Origin: Neoarius graeffei
Lineage: Eukaryota; Chordata; Actinopteri; Siluriformes; Ariidae
DNA: 64,000 nt
Direction: 5' to 3'
NCBI RefSeq assembly: GCF_027579695.1
Contig: NC_083570.1
Coordinates: 98,730,463-98,794,462, forward strand
Both the position numbers and the translations under genes were made by a program. The notes under the pieces are model-generated. The model ran no database searches, had not been told where the DNA came from, and saw only the letters and a list, made by a program, of their open reading frames with translations. Of the stretch, positions 40,227 through 50,281 are shown piece after piece (the stretch's first letter is position 1; each line of letters begins with the position of its first letter).

Positions 40227-41877
40227 ACATTATTAAAAAATGTTCTGTTTCCCGTCCACCGGCCAGGTGAGTGCCGTTTGTGCGGTTGAAATTTTTTTTT
40301 TTAACGCTGGTTTTTCGACATTTTTTTTTTAAAAGATATTTTTTGGGCTTTTTTCACCTTTATTGGGTAGGACAGTGTAGAGACAGGAAATGAGCAAGAG
40401 AGAGACGGGGAGGGATCAGGAAATGACCTCGGGTCGGAATCGAAACCGGGTTCCCGGATTTATGGTGTGGCGCCTTATCCACCTGAGCCACAACGCCCCC
40501 GGGTTTTTCGACATTTTTTTCGGGTTCGTAAATCTAAAATCGAACTTGACATTTGCGCATTCCCAGGGCTTTCCACTAAGGCTCATACTAGCCAGCCATG
40601 ACAAATAAGTAGCCGGAGTGGGGGTAAACACAAAATAAACTCCTGTGCACGCAGTTCCCAGGATTAAATGTATTTTCCACAGACCATTTATTTATTCACT
40701 TTACTCAGATACAAAGTAAAATGGCAGTAAATCTTCTTTCTTTTCTTGCGTATTGCATCATGAGGCGTTCCTGGCTTGTAAATCTCTTATTTTCGGTGCA
40801 TGACACATTCACGCAGCTGAGCATGCTATGAATTAACAACGACAACGGTCTGCAGTGGCGGCTACACAGTTACACACTCGGCGAACATTTCTCCATTTGT
40901 GTATGAAAATACACTCCAACCACTCAGTTTGGCTTCATTTACAACCAACGGTGTCTTTTGATGCCAGCACGTAACTGAACGAGAGAAGACTGGTTTACCG
41001 GAGACAAAATAAGCGTTATCTCTGCTTCTGTTCCCTCTGACACACTACTGCCTCCGCCGAGTGCGCGCGCACACACCACATGTCGGGGCCGCGGATGAGT
41101 TACTCTCCCTTCATCAACGAAGTCGGCGGGGAGTTTGTGGTTATTATCGGTACAAACAGCGCGAATCACAACTTAAATGAGTGCAGTTCAGTTTGACATT
41201 ATTGTCAGTCCGTTAGATAAACATTTAATTTTATTAAAATCGAAAATTAATATTTAGAGCCTGTGGGCTACAAAAATAACAGTCATTAAAGTAGCCGGCT
41301 GGACTTAATTGTGTGTCTGGCAGCCGGCGCTTGTGGAAAGCCCTGCATTCAGCACAGAATATAGAATGGAATCAGCTCTGCACATGCGCCGTGCGGCACA
41401 GAAAAATGGCAGCCACCATGAAGGAAGGAGATCCGGAGTTTTCAAACATTTGCTTAAGTGTGAAATCGCAAAATGGTATTCTAGCGAACAACAAAATAGT
41501 AAAGATTCAGAAAAACAAATCATTCAGTGATCATTTTAATAGTGTAATTTCATCCGAACTAGGCCTAACGCTCGATTTAGAACTACAAAAAGTCCGTGTG
41601 TCGGACATTTTAAGTACCTTTGTAAAAGTTTTGCAAATGTTGCAGTCAGCATTTAAAATGCTAACTTAAAGTTCTTGTACAAGTTTCAGTTGATTAAACT
41701 GTCATTTTATTAAATGTGTCTGCTTTTGTAATAAAAAAGTACTGAAAGAAAAAGCAAACACAGCATTGCGATTTCTTATCCATCCATATACATATAAAAA
41801 AAAAATCCCTCCCTCCTGACTGAAATTTTTTTTGCTCACCCGGTGGACAGGAAACGGATTTTTTTTTAAGGATGGCC
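40227..41877 (-). mobile_element. DNA transposon copy B (inverted partner of 13.25-14.7 kb)
   Basis: Nearly the same sequence as copy A in opposite orientation, including the shared open stretch at 41313-41669. A SINE with its own target duplication splits the left end. Confidence 0.85.
40329..40500 (-). repeat. tRNA-derived SINE, family D
   Basis: On the minus strand GGCTCAGGTGGATAAGGCGC and GGTTTCGATTCC give A- and B-box regions. TTTTTCGACATTTTTTT is duplicated on both sides, as expected for retroposition into copy B. Confidence 0.8.
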
Positions 41878-42182
41878 TTACAGTGAACTTATCAAGCAGC
41901 ATATAATTTAATAAATTAGTGCTCAGTTTCGTTTATGCTAGTAGTTTTTAAAAAAAAAAAAAAAACACCATTTCCAAACACTTGCCATGGCTTTTTCTTA
42001 ATAAGCCTTTTTATACATTTGTCAGCATTCATGTGACAGTCCTGTTGTGCAATATTAAAACTTGCGCACATGACTAAAGATGCAAAATTTGACTACGGGG
42101 AAACCTTCTGAAGTGATGATCAAGCACAAGAGCTGTTACATAAACTTGGTCAAAAGATAGTTTGGCTTTGATGTGCCATGTA

Positions 42183-43594
42183 CAGTTGTGCTCATAAGTT
42201 TACATACCCTGGCAGAATCTATGAGTCTTTGACCATTTTTCAGAGAATATGAATGATAACACAAAAACATCTTTTCCACTCATGCTTAGTGGTTGGGTGA
42301 AACCATTTGTCAAACGACTGTGTTTTCTCTTTTTAAATCATAACAGAATCTACCCAAATGACCCTGATCAAAAGTTCACATACCCTGGTGATTTTGGCCT
42401 GATAACATGCACAGAAGTTGACACAAATGGGTTTGAATGGCTACTAAAGGTAACGTCCTCACCTGTGATCTGTTTGCTTGTAATCAGTGTGTGTGCATAA
42501 AAGCTGAGTGAGTTTCTGGGATCCAGACAGACTCTTGCATCTTTCATCCAGCCACTGACGTTTCTGGATTCTGAGTCATGGGGAAAGCAAAAGAATTGTC
42601 AACGGATCTACAGGAAAAGGTAGCTGAACTGTATAAAACAGGAAAGGGATGCAAAAAGATATCCACAGAGTTGATAATGCCTGTCAGCAGTGTTCAAACT
42701 GTGATTAACAAGTGGAAAATCAGGGGCTCTGTTAAAACCAAACCACAGTCAGGTAGACCAACAAAAATTTATGCCAAACAGCACAGAGACAAGTCTCAAA
42801 ACTTCTGGAACAAGGTAATTTGGAGTGATGAGACCAAAATTGAACTTCTTGGCCACAACCATAAACGTTACATTTGGAGAGGTGTCAACAAGGCCTGTGA
42901 TGGAAGGAACACCATTCCTACTGTAAAGCATGGAGGTGGATCGCTGATGTTTTGGGGATGTGTGAGCTACAAAGGCACAGGAAACTTGGTCAGAGTTGAA
43001 GGAAAGATGAATGCAGCACGTTATCAGCAAATACCAGAGGCAAATTTGCACTCATCAGCCCGGAGGCTGCGCATGGGATGTACTTGGACGTTCCAACATG
43101 ACAGCAATCCAAAACACAAGGCCAAGTCGACCTGTCATTGGCTACAGCAGAACAAAGTGAAGGTTCTGGAGTGGCCATCTCAGTCTCCTGACCTCAATAT
43201 CATTGAGCCACTCTGGGGAGATCTCAAGCACGCAGTTCATGCAAGACAGCCCAGGAATTTACAGGAACTGGAGGCTTTTTGCCAAGAAGAATGGGCAGCT
43301 TTACCATCTGAGAAAATAAAGAGCCTCATCCATGACTACCACAAAAGACTTCAGGCTGCCATTGATGTTAGAGGGGGCAATACACGGTATTAAGAACTGG
43401 GGTATGTAAACTTTTGACCAGGGTCATTTGGATGTTTTTTGTCATTATTATGATTTAAAAATAGAAAACAAGGTTATCAATAAATGGCTTCACCCAACCA
43501 CTAACCATGAGTGGGGGGGGGGAGTTCATATTCTCTGAAAAAAATCCAAGAAAGCAAAAATTCTGCCAAGGTATGTAAACTTATGAGCACAACT
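42183..43594 (+). mobile_element. Tc1-like transposon with shortened transposase
   Basis: CAGTTGTGCTCATAAGTTTA at the left pairs with TAAACTTATGAGCACAACT at the right, with TA flanking. A second inner repeat (ACCCTGATCAAAAGTTCACA, and its complement near 43410) is typical of the family. Confidence 0.9.
42578..43393 (+). CDS. Tc1-family transposase with in-frame internal deletion
   Basis: 271 residues against the usual 340. MGKAKELSTDLQEKVAELYK begins the first helix-turn-helix and SGRPTKI is the linker. About 70 residues, including the second DNA-binding subdomain, are then missing before YAKQHRDKSQNFWNKVIWSD. The catalytic core is whole: Asp in IWSDETK, Asp in FQHDSNPKHKAK, and Glu in LNIIEPLW with 34 residues between the last two. 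No stop. It could make a protein lacking full end-binding. Confidence 0.85.
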   Translation: MGKAKELSTDLQEKVAELYKTGKGCKKISTELIMPVSSVQTVINKWKIRGSVKTKPQSGRPTKIYAKQHRDKSQNFWNKVIWSDETKIELLGHNHKRYIWRGVNKACDGRNTIPTVKHGGGSLMFWGCVSYKGTGNLVRVEGKMNAARYQQIPEANLHSSARRLRMGCTWTFQHDSNPKHKAKSTCHWLQQNKVKVLEWPSQSPDLNIIEPLWGDLKHAVHARQPRNLQELEAFCQEEWAALPSEKIKSLIHDYHKRLQAAIDVRGGNTRY

Positions 43595-43602
43595 ATATAT
43601 TT

Positions 43603-44882
43603 CATACCTGCAAACTTGTCGCTTTTTGGCGACAGTCACCTTTTTCATTGTCAATTGGGTCATTCACGTGAATCGTGTAGAACCGGAGAGTTTTTTTTGG
43701 GGGGGCGGCATCTGGGCCGATCGTAATCTCAACTGAGCTCGCGCCTGTCAAGAGAGGGGGGTGGGCTTGCTGCCATGTTATAGGCCATTATTGGACAATT
43801 CTTATAATTGACATTTTTTCTGGACCAATCGGAATCTCAGCCTTTGCCTCAGGATCTTGAAACACACTGCCATCTATGTTCGCACTTGTTAAGAGACCCC
43901 TGAACCTAATGTGGAAACTCTGATGGTAATTGAAGGTAAGTCAGCCTTTTTGGAGCTAAAACAACAGATATTTGTTTGCTAAAGCATGTTTCACAATTGG
44001 ATCACGATCAGAAGCGACCAAACATTCGTGCGACCGATACATTTTCATATTGATCGTTAACTGTTGCCGAAATAATCGCATATGAAAAAGTAGTCGTGCA
44101 AAACCTGCACGTCTAAAGCGACCGTTGTGCAATGCAAAAGCATGAAATCTTGCGATATATCTTGCGACTGTTGTGCAATGAAAGCAAGTGTTGTAAGATA
44201 GTGCGGCGCGAATCATCTGGTAATTGGACGATTGAACACGCGGCGCTCGTGCAATTAACGAATCCATGGTACGAGTGCACGTATGAGTCAGGTTAGAGTC
44301 GACGACGGATAAGTAATGCCAGCACGCCCAAACGTCTTCGCTGGAGTTCTTGGAGTTGTACTCGGACATTCAGCAATCCCAATAGACGGCGAGGAGGTAT
44401 TGGTGCAGCAGCATCCATGGTCAGTGGTGGTCTGAAGCAGCTGACTATACAGAGTTTATATACTAGTGACAAAGCGTGGCAAATTGAAGCTGATAAATCA
44501 CGCACTGATAGTAAAACATTGCAAGATTACATAAACTGTTGCGCAACAGTCTCATTGTTGCAAAACAGACGCACAGGGAGCTGCGATTCATCCTATGATC
44601 TTTAAAACTCGTGCATCAGTATTCATTCATTTTCATTATTCATGCAAAACATACTGAAAAATAGTGTTTCAGTTTCCCTCCATGGTGTTTGCGTGCGTAA
44701 GAGTGTTTGTGAAGCCCTTGTCCAGGCTAGAGAAGGAAAAAAATGTTTTTCAGTATAAAATGTGTGTTTTGGTTCTTTTATTGTTTTATTTCTTAACACT
44801 TACTTGAGTTCAGTGTCGGCGTCACCATTATCCGCCCCCCGGACACTGTCACCTTTTTTTCTCTGACGAGTTTGCAGGTATG
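43603..44882 (-). mobile_element. DNA element with CATACCTGCAAACT ends
   Basis: CATACCTGCAAACTTGTC pairs with GACGAGTTTGCAGGTATG; ATATTT is duplicated outside each end (43597-43602, 44883-44888). A minus-strand relic begins MDAAAPIPPRRLLGLLNV near 44417. Subterminal GACAGTCACCTTTTT and GACACTGTCACCTTTTTT are in direct order. Superfamily not settled. Confidence 0.65.
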
Positions 44883-44934
44883 ATATTTAGCTGATTAAGT
44901 GACCTTGACTTAATGAAAAACCTCAAACTCTTTA

Positions 44935-45440
44935 GTGCATACTTCGTTTTTATTTAACATGAAGAGGTAATTTTACATTCAAATACAGTGCAAAGATTTT
45001 TTTTTTTGTCATCATCTTTAGTCTTGAGGGATCAAGGATAAAATGTACACCCAATTCCCCCCCCACACACCTTGCTACTCGGAGACAAAGCCAGCTTGGC
45101 TCCTTTAACACCTGGAAACATTTAAAAAAAATAAATAAAATCTTTTAAATTATAGTGTTTTCCAGGGAAATACATTTCTACCCACGCAGTGCATCTGAAA
45201 GTGTTCACATCATACCCCTCAAAACAGACAGACATTCTTTAAAAGGAAATAATTCACTCGTTCATACACACTAAACACTGCAGTAGTCTGCAAAAAAAAG
45301 TAACAAATTCCTGTAGGAAGAGTAATAAATAATTTCACAGCAAGTGAGTCGAAAGTGCAAAATGGCTTGTAACAGTCTAAGACACAAGAAGAAGTGATCC
45401 AGTTCCCTGCTCCCCTCTCCACTACACACCACTCCCACAT
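44935..45440 (-). other. DDIT4-like 3' UTR with poly(A) signal
   Basis: About 500 bp of AT-rich sequence follows the stop in the gene's direction. Minus-strand AATAAA lies at 44954-44949. No repeat is obvious here, in contrast to both sides. Confidence 0.6.
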
Positions 45441-45892
45441 TTACAACTCAATCACTGTCGGGCTGGCAGAGGAGTACAGCTTCCTTTTGATGAGCCGATA
45501 CTCGGGTCGGAGCCGCAGGACTCCGTCGGAGCCGAGCAGGTGCTTTAACGGCAGCCAGCGGTGCAAGTCGACCCGGAACACCACCGACAGCTCGAAGGTG
45601 GGTGTGAGGCTGTGCTCCGGGGTCACCGTGCCCACCTTCTGTAAACCCGCCTGGGTCTCAGCGAAGACGTGAATGAGCGCGCCTCTCAAACCGCATGGCT
45701 CGGGCTCTGAAGCACGGAGAACATCTCTGGCTACACGCGTGCTCATGCGAGACGGCACCAGAAGCTCGCTGCACTGCAGAACCGAAGCTTTTGCCATCAC
45801 GAGACACTTTTCAAGCTGCACAGCCAAATCCTGCTGCTGCTGGATACTTGCTTCTAGGTCATCGTCCTCCAGGCTGCACTCAGACTCCAGAC
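45441..45892 (-). CDS. DDIT4-like exon 2 (conserved domain)
   Basis: The acceptor is TTCTCACAG before position 45892. The exon encodes the whole conserved REDD domain and ends VIEL, stop at 45443-45441. Upstream in-frame codons to 46106 are intron read-through, not coding. Confidence 0.95.
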
Positions 45893-48800
45893 CTGTGAGA
45901 AGGAAAGGAGGAGATGCTTTAAAAGGCTGCATCCTGAATGTGTCCATGCTGTACAGGTTACAATCCAAGACAGTCAAACAAGCAAACAAGTCTGGCTGCA
46001 GAGTGGTTTTACACAGGCTGTGCATGCTAAATTGTCCCAGGTATGAACACAAACTTGGCTCTAGAGCCACCAGACAACATATTTGCCATTTCAGGAATAA
46101 ACACATAAAGGCTACATCAGTGATGGCACAGAGAGGTTTTTACTGCATCTTTTTTAATTTGGACTTATCCAAGCGCCAAAAGTCAGGGATTTAGTTTTGG
46201 TGATCATGCAGGTCCAACAAGGTATTTAAAATTTGAACAATTTGCACTCTCTGCAATATGTATAAACACTACAACCCTTACTTAGCTTGAGTACTTTTTT
46301 AAAAAAGTAATAATTTTAAGCAAACTACAAGTATTCATGTGCGCACACAGACTGCAGAGGTCAGCAGGGTGGGTTTAAAGGAGAACTGAAGGCAAATTAT
46401 CAAAATTCTCTAATTTTATTAATTATAGGAATGCATTTTGATAGCTGTTGTTACTGCTATAGCAAGTTATGAAGTCAGTCCATGTGTCAAAGCGATGGCC
46501 GTAAACGAGATTTGTTGAGACCTGTGCGAGACATCGTAGGACGGAAGTAAAACGTACAGCGGAAATCAAAGTGACCAACATCTGCCAACGTTGTCAGAAG
46601 ACATGCGAATGCTGATGTAATCAAGCTGGAAGTTGTTTGTTTTGATAGCAACCAGGAAAGTTTGTAGGCAGTAATTGTCATTTAAACTTGTTTTTGTGCA
46701 ATACTTCGTTTGGAAAACAGTTTTCAAAATGGCGGCACTGACACTTGGCTGACACTTCACGTTTCGAAGTCTCACGAAGATCACGCGGATAACTGACACC
46801 TGCCGTGGACCAAACAAACTAAGTCAACATGGTTAAAAACCGGATAAGCCCAGGTTAGCATGCAATATTGTTTGCATATTGCAGGTTAGGCTAAATTGAC
46901 TGACTGTAGAATGGTTGGTTGTTGATGACTTGTCCAGCTCCAGCTTGCCTGCAACCCTGTAGAACAGGACAGGCGGCTACGGATGATTGATGGATGGATC
47001 CGTACAGAACACTGGAGTAAAAACACATGTTCTATTCCCTTTGACCAGTTTTCATTCATTTGGTTTGATAGCATGCAATATTGTTTGCATATCGCTTATG
47101 GGTTGTTTTACAATCAGGATACAAAGTTTGGTGTCACAGGGGTCCAAAATTCAAATTGATTCAAACTGGTTCTTGTACCAGTTTAAGTGAAGGACAAGTT
47201 AAAGAACAGATTTCAGGTAATTTTTTGACGTGTATGGTAGTTTTGTGTAATCTGCTATAAGATTAAGTGTAGCTTTAAGCAGGGCTGGGAGAAACAAATG
47301 AAGTGATTCTCGGAGAGGAAATTTTTTTGACAATTCAGACTCCACTACTTCCATAGTGCTTTTAAATATAAGGCTGTAAGCTTTGTTAGTTGTCTCTAAT
47401 ATTTATGTCCCAATATCTTGACCACATTTTAGGATGAAAATAATAATTTGATACATGTTATTTTATATTGAAAAATTAGCTGTCTCGGAGAGGACTTTTT
47501 TTTTTGACACAATTACTTAGTAATTTGATCAAAATAGTCTGAAAACTTACTGGCATTCAACATTAAAACTTAACTATGTTTCCAATGATATGGAACCAAA
47601 TTTGTTTTATGGTGTAAAGAATGATGGAAGTGCATCCCTTTTGGAGCTACCTGTGGCCAAAAAAGCACTTTTTCTAAATGACATGAGTAATTTTGCTAAA
47701 TATGACACACATTGCCATACATTCACCAAAAATAACGTTATAACCAAATTTTTTTTTTTTTGCATGGTAAATAGAGCTATCACAGGGCTACAATAAACAA
47801 CCAAGTTTATTTAGTCAAGCCTTTTGATATTGAAGATAATAAGTGTTAAATGTGATTTTTAGCTTGCGATTGGCTGAGTCCACCACTGATGACGCCGGAA
47901 TCCATACTGCGCATGCGCACAACAACCCAGAGCTAGAACAGAACTCAAGTACATATTTACCAGGTAGCTTACTAATTTAAAAAAAAAAAAAAAAAGGGGG
48001 AAAAAACAAAAACCCACTAATTTATATTAAGAATAAACTTCAATTCAGAAAGTGGGCGGTTCTTATTTCGTGGTATAACCAGTACTTAAAAAAAAAAGTC
48101 CTACTTCCCACTTTCAGTCTCCAATGTTTAAAAAAAAAAAAACCGCTATTAAAATTAAGATCAACCATTTTTTTTTTAGCTAAAAATAAATAAGGGCTTT
48201 TCCGACACTTTTCTACACCACTGATGACAGCCGGAATCAATACTGCGCATGCGCACAACAGACCAGAGCTAGAACAGAACTTTACCAGGTAGCTTACTAA
48301 TTAAAAAAAAGAGAAACAAAAACCCACTCATTTATATTAAGAATAAACTTCAATTCAGAAAGTGGGCGGTTTTTATTTCGTGGTCTAACCAAGGACTCCC
48401 TAAAAGTGAATGACGCATGAAATGGAATGACAGGTAGTAAATTTGAACAATAAATGGTCCCTTGTCATTCGGATTCTTACAAATGGAATAACGATTGAAA
48501 TCTTTAGTTTTAGACCTCCCTAGGATAAGAGAAGTGGGTGCTTGGTGGGATATCAGCTTTTACAAATGGAATGACAGGGTTTCTATATGTATTGACTTAC
48601 TTTGAGCTAATGTTGTCAGTGATATCACCTTTTACAAATGGAATAAGGTTTCTAGGTGGAATGACATACTTTGAGGCAGTGATATCAAATTAACAAATGG
48701 AATGACATTGTTTCTAGGGTTAGGTTATAGGTGATATCACTGATAACATTGCCTCAAAGTATGTCATTCCACCTAAAAACACTGTCATTCCATTTGTAAA

Positions 48801-49283
48801 AGGGGATATCACTGATAACATAACCTAAAAGTATGTCATTCCATTTCATGAGCTGAAAGCATGTCATTCCACCTACATTTCAATCGTTATTCCATTTATA
48901 AGAATCTGAATGACAAGGGACCATTTATTGTTCAAATCACTAACTGTCATTCACTTTAGGGAGTCCCTATAACCAGTACTTAAAAAATAAAAGTCATAAA
49001 AATAGGTCCTACTTCCCACTTTCAGTCTCCAATGTTTAAAAAAAAAAAAAACGCTATGAAAATTAAGACCAACCATTTTTTATTAGCTAAAAGTAAACAA
49101 GGGCTTTTACGACACTTTTCTACACTTACTCGAGGAGCTGTTCGCCTTCTTCAGGTGCCCACTGGGTTCTTTAGCAGCTCTGAAGTGCTGCAGCACCTTC
49201 CTCCACATCCCGCCTGCTAGGTTATCCTCTTCAGAACCCGCCGACAAGCCGTATCCAAACACCAAAGCCTGACTATAGACCAT
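45441..49283 (-). CDS. DDIT4/REDD1-family gene, complete, two coding exons
   Basis: REDD-family proteins are stress-induced cytosolic inhibitors of mTORC1 signalling. Exon 1 (49283-49130) and exon 2 (45892-45441) join in phase 1 through a Ser codon to give 201 residues. The C-terminal two-thirds carries the family core: LVPSRMSTRVARDVLR, EPCGLRGALIHVF, PTFELSVVFRVDLHRW and RLIKRKLYSSASPTVIEL. The N-terminus (MVYSQALVFGYGLS) is short and unlike human DDIT4, but a Ser-rich SSSSLESECSLEDDD stretch recalls DDIT4. The length suits the family (about 190-230). DDIT4 versus DDIT4L orthology cannot be settled by eye. The intron is 3.2 kb and filled with repeats. The gene converges on brd8. Confidence 0.93.
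46370..46850 (+). repeat. Partial copy of the 24666 element (empty site)
   Basis: AAAGGAGAACTGAAGG through GAGACCTGTGCGAGACATCG to ACCAAACAAACTAAG follows the 24666-25905 element without the MITE. It lies in the ddit4-like intron. Confidence 0.75.
47010..47100 (+). repeat. Fragment of the 29.7-kb element family
   Basis: ACATGTTCTATTCCCTTTGA and GCATGCAATATTG, as at 29735-29800. Confidence 0.5.
47101..47880. other. DDIT4-like intron, AT-rich
   Basis: Two CTCGGAGAGGA(A/C) blocks near 47310 and 47485 suggest an old repeat. No coding sequence. Confidence 0.35.
47881..49125. repeat. Tandem duplication in DDIT4-like intron
   Basis: Unit 1 (about 47881-48219) and unit 2 (48220-49125) share ATACTGCGCATGCGCACAAC, TACCAGGTAGCTTACTAATT, AGAAAGTGGGCGG, CTACTTCCCACTTTCAGTCT and GACACTTTTCTACAC. 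Unit 2 is split by the palindrome at 48391-48968 and its right edge touches the splice donor of exon 1. Confidence 0.85.
48391..48968. mobile_element. 578-bp palindromic foldback element
   Basis: GGACTCCCTAAAAGTGAATG mirrors CATTCACTTTAGGGAGTCC. Arms contain several ACAAATGGAATGACA motifs. The uninterrupted sequence is visible in unit 1 of the tandem duplication near 48075-48082. Confidence 0.85.
49130..49283 (-). CDS. DDIT4-like exon 1
   Basis: The ATG at 49283-49281 opens MVYSQALVFGYGLSAGSEED and continues to KKANSSS plus one base. The donor GTAAGTG follows at 49129. The start was chosen as the first in-frame ATG before a strong donor, with promoter motifs just upstream. 154 nt in total. 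Confidence 0.85.
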
Positions 49284-49360
49284 TTTAGCGTCGTTTCTTT
49301 CCTAAACTCTGAGATTTCTCCGGCCGCCTCGACCATAAACCGTCCCTTCACTCTGCTCTC

Positions 49361-49373
49361 GAACATTCTAGAA
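49361..49373 (-). promoter_or_regulatory. Heat-shock element
   Basis: GAAcaTTCtaGAA gives three alternating NGAAN units with perfect spacing, the HSF consensus. It lies about 78 bp upstream of the ATG, at or just after the presumed transcription start. Confidence 0.5.
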
Positions 49374-49406
49374 GCTGAGATGTGCGGCTTTGCTGCGCTC
49401 GTGCAG

Positions 49407-49415
49407 TATTTATTA
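49407..49415 (-). promoter_or_regulatory. TATA-like box
   Basis: Minus-strand TAATAAATA lies just downstream of the CARE and upstream of the coding start by about 125 bp. It would place transcription start near 49380. Confidence 0.4.
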
Positions 49416-49426
49416 CGCTGTGGCTT

Positions 49427-49435
49427 CTTGCATCA
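49427..49435 (-). promoter_or_regulatory. C/EBP-ATF composite element (CARE/AARE)
   Basis: Minus-strand TGATGCAAG matches the TGATGXAAX consensus bound by ATF4-C/EBP dimers. It lies 11 bp upstream of a TATA-like AATAAATA. Mammalian DDIT4 is known to be induced by ATF4, so the site fits the gene. Confidence 0.6.
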
Positions 49436-49450
49436 GCTGGAAAGCGCCGT

Positions 49451-49460
49451 GCTGATTGGC
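49451..49460 (-). promoter_or_regulatory. CCAAT box
   Basis: Minus-strand GCCAATCAGC matches the NF-Y consensus. It is about 70 bp upstream of the expected start of transcription, a typical spacing. Confidence 0.6.
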
Positions 49461-49494
49461 TGGAAGCGCTCTCGTGCGTCGAGGAGGGCCGCTG

Positions 49495-49508
49495 GTTGCT
49501 ACGGAAAC
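49495..49508 (-). promoter_or_regulatory. X-box-like RFX site
   Basis: Minus-strand GTTTCC-GT-AGCAAC fits the RFX X-box half-site arrangement with a 2-bp spacer. Chance occurrence is possible. Confidence 0.35.
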
Positions 49509-49509
49509 G

Positions 49510-49526
49510 ACGCAACGTTGCGTAAC
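49510..49526 (-). promoter_or_regulatory. C/EBP-type palindrome
   Basis: ACGCAACGTTGCGT (49510-49523) is a perfect 14-bp palindrome. Its right half extends to GTTGCGTAAC, an exact fit to RTTGCGYAAY. It lies upstream of the CCAAT box of the DDIT4-like gene. Confidence 0.45.
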
Positions 49527-49617
49527 ACCGTGGTGAAGTTAAATCAGCTCGAGCTACATGCAACTCCCAGGCACTCTTACACCGACCCAGCAGCACTCAG
49601 GGACCACATTATACTCA

Positions 49618-50146
49618 CACTACTGTTCAAAAGCTTGGGTCACTTTGAAATGTCCTTATTTTTGAAAGAAAAGCACTGTTCTTTTCAATGAAGATCACTT
49701 TAAACTAATCAGAAATCCACTCTATACATTGCTAATGTGGTAAATGACTATTCTAGCTGCAAATGTCTGGTTTTTGGTGCAATATCTCCATAGGTGTATA
49801 GAGGCCCATTTCCAGCAACTCTCACTCCAGTGTTCTAATGGTACAATGTGTTTGCTCATTGCCTCAGAAGGCTAATGGATGATTAGAAAACCCTTGTACA
49901 ATCATGTTAGCGCAGCTGAAAACAGTTGAGCTCTTTAGAGAAGCTATAAAACTGACCTTCCTTTGAGCAGATTGAGTTTCTGGAGCATCACATTTGTGGG
50001 GTCGATTAAATGCTCAAAATGGCCAGAAAAATGTCTTGACTAGATTTTCTATTCATTTTACAACTTATGGTGGGAAATAAAAGTGTGACTTTTCATGGAA
50101 AACACAAAAAATTGTCTGGGTGACCCCAAACTTTTGAACAGTAGTG
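49618..50146. mobile_element. Tc1-type MITE, copy C, upstream of DDIT4-like promoter
   Basis: 529 bp, almost the same as copies A and B; ends CACTACTGTTCAAAAG and CTTTTGAACAGTAGTG. It begins about 90 bp beyond the C/EBP palindrome of the gene. Confidence 0.92.
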
Positions 50147-50281
50147 TATGTTATAGCATTTAGACACAGACTGACTGTGGATTAATTCCCTTCCACTTGT
50201 AAAGATTAGTAAAAAGGGTTAGAAACAAATCCACCTTTTGGTGAAGTCGCTTCATCTTACACTGAAAAAAAAATCATCAAA

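Noticed and set aside
45673..46194. Plus-strand open frame of 173 codons
   Set aside because: Antisense to the conserved DDIT4-like exon 2 and without similarity of its own.
48391..48790. CRISPR-like array of ACAAATGGAATGACA words
   Set aside because: Irregular spacing and both orientations; it is a eukaryotic foldback element.
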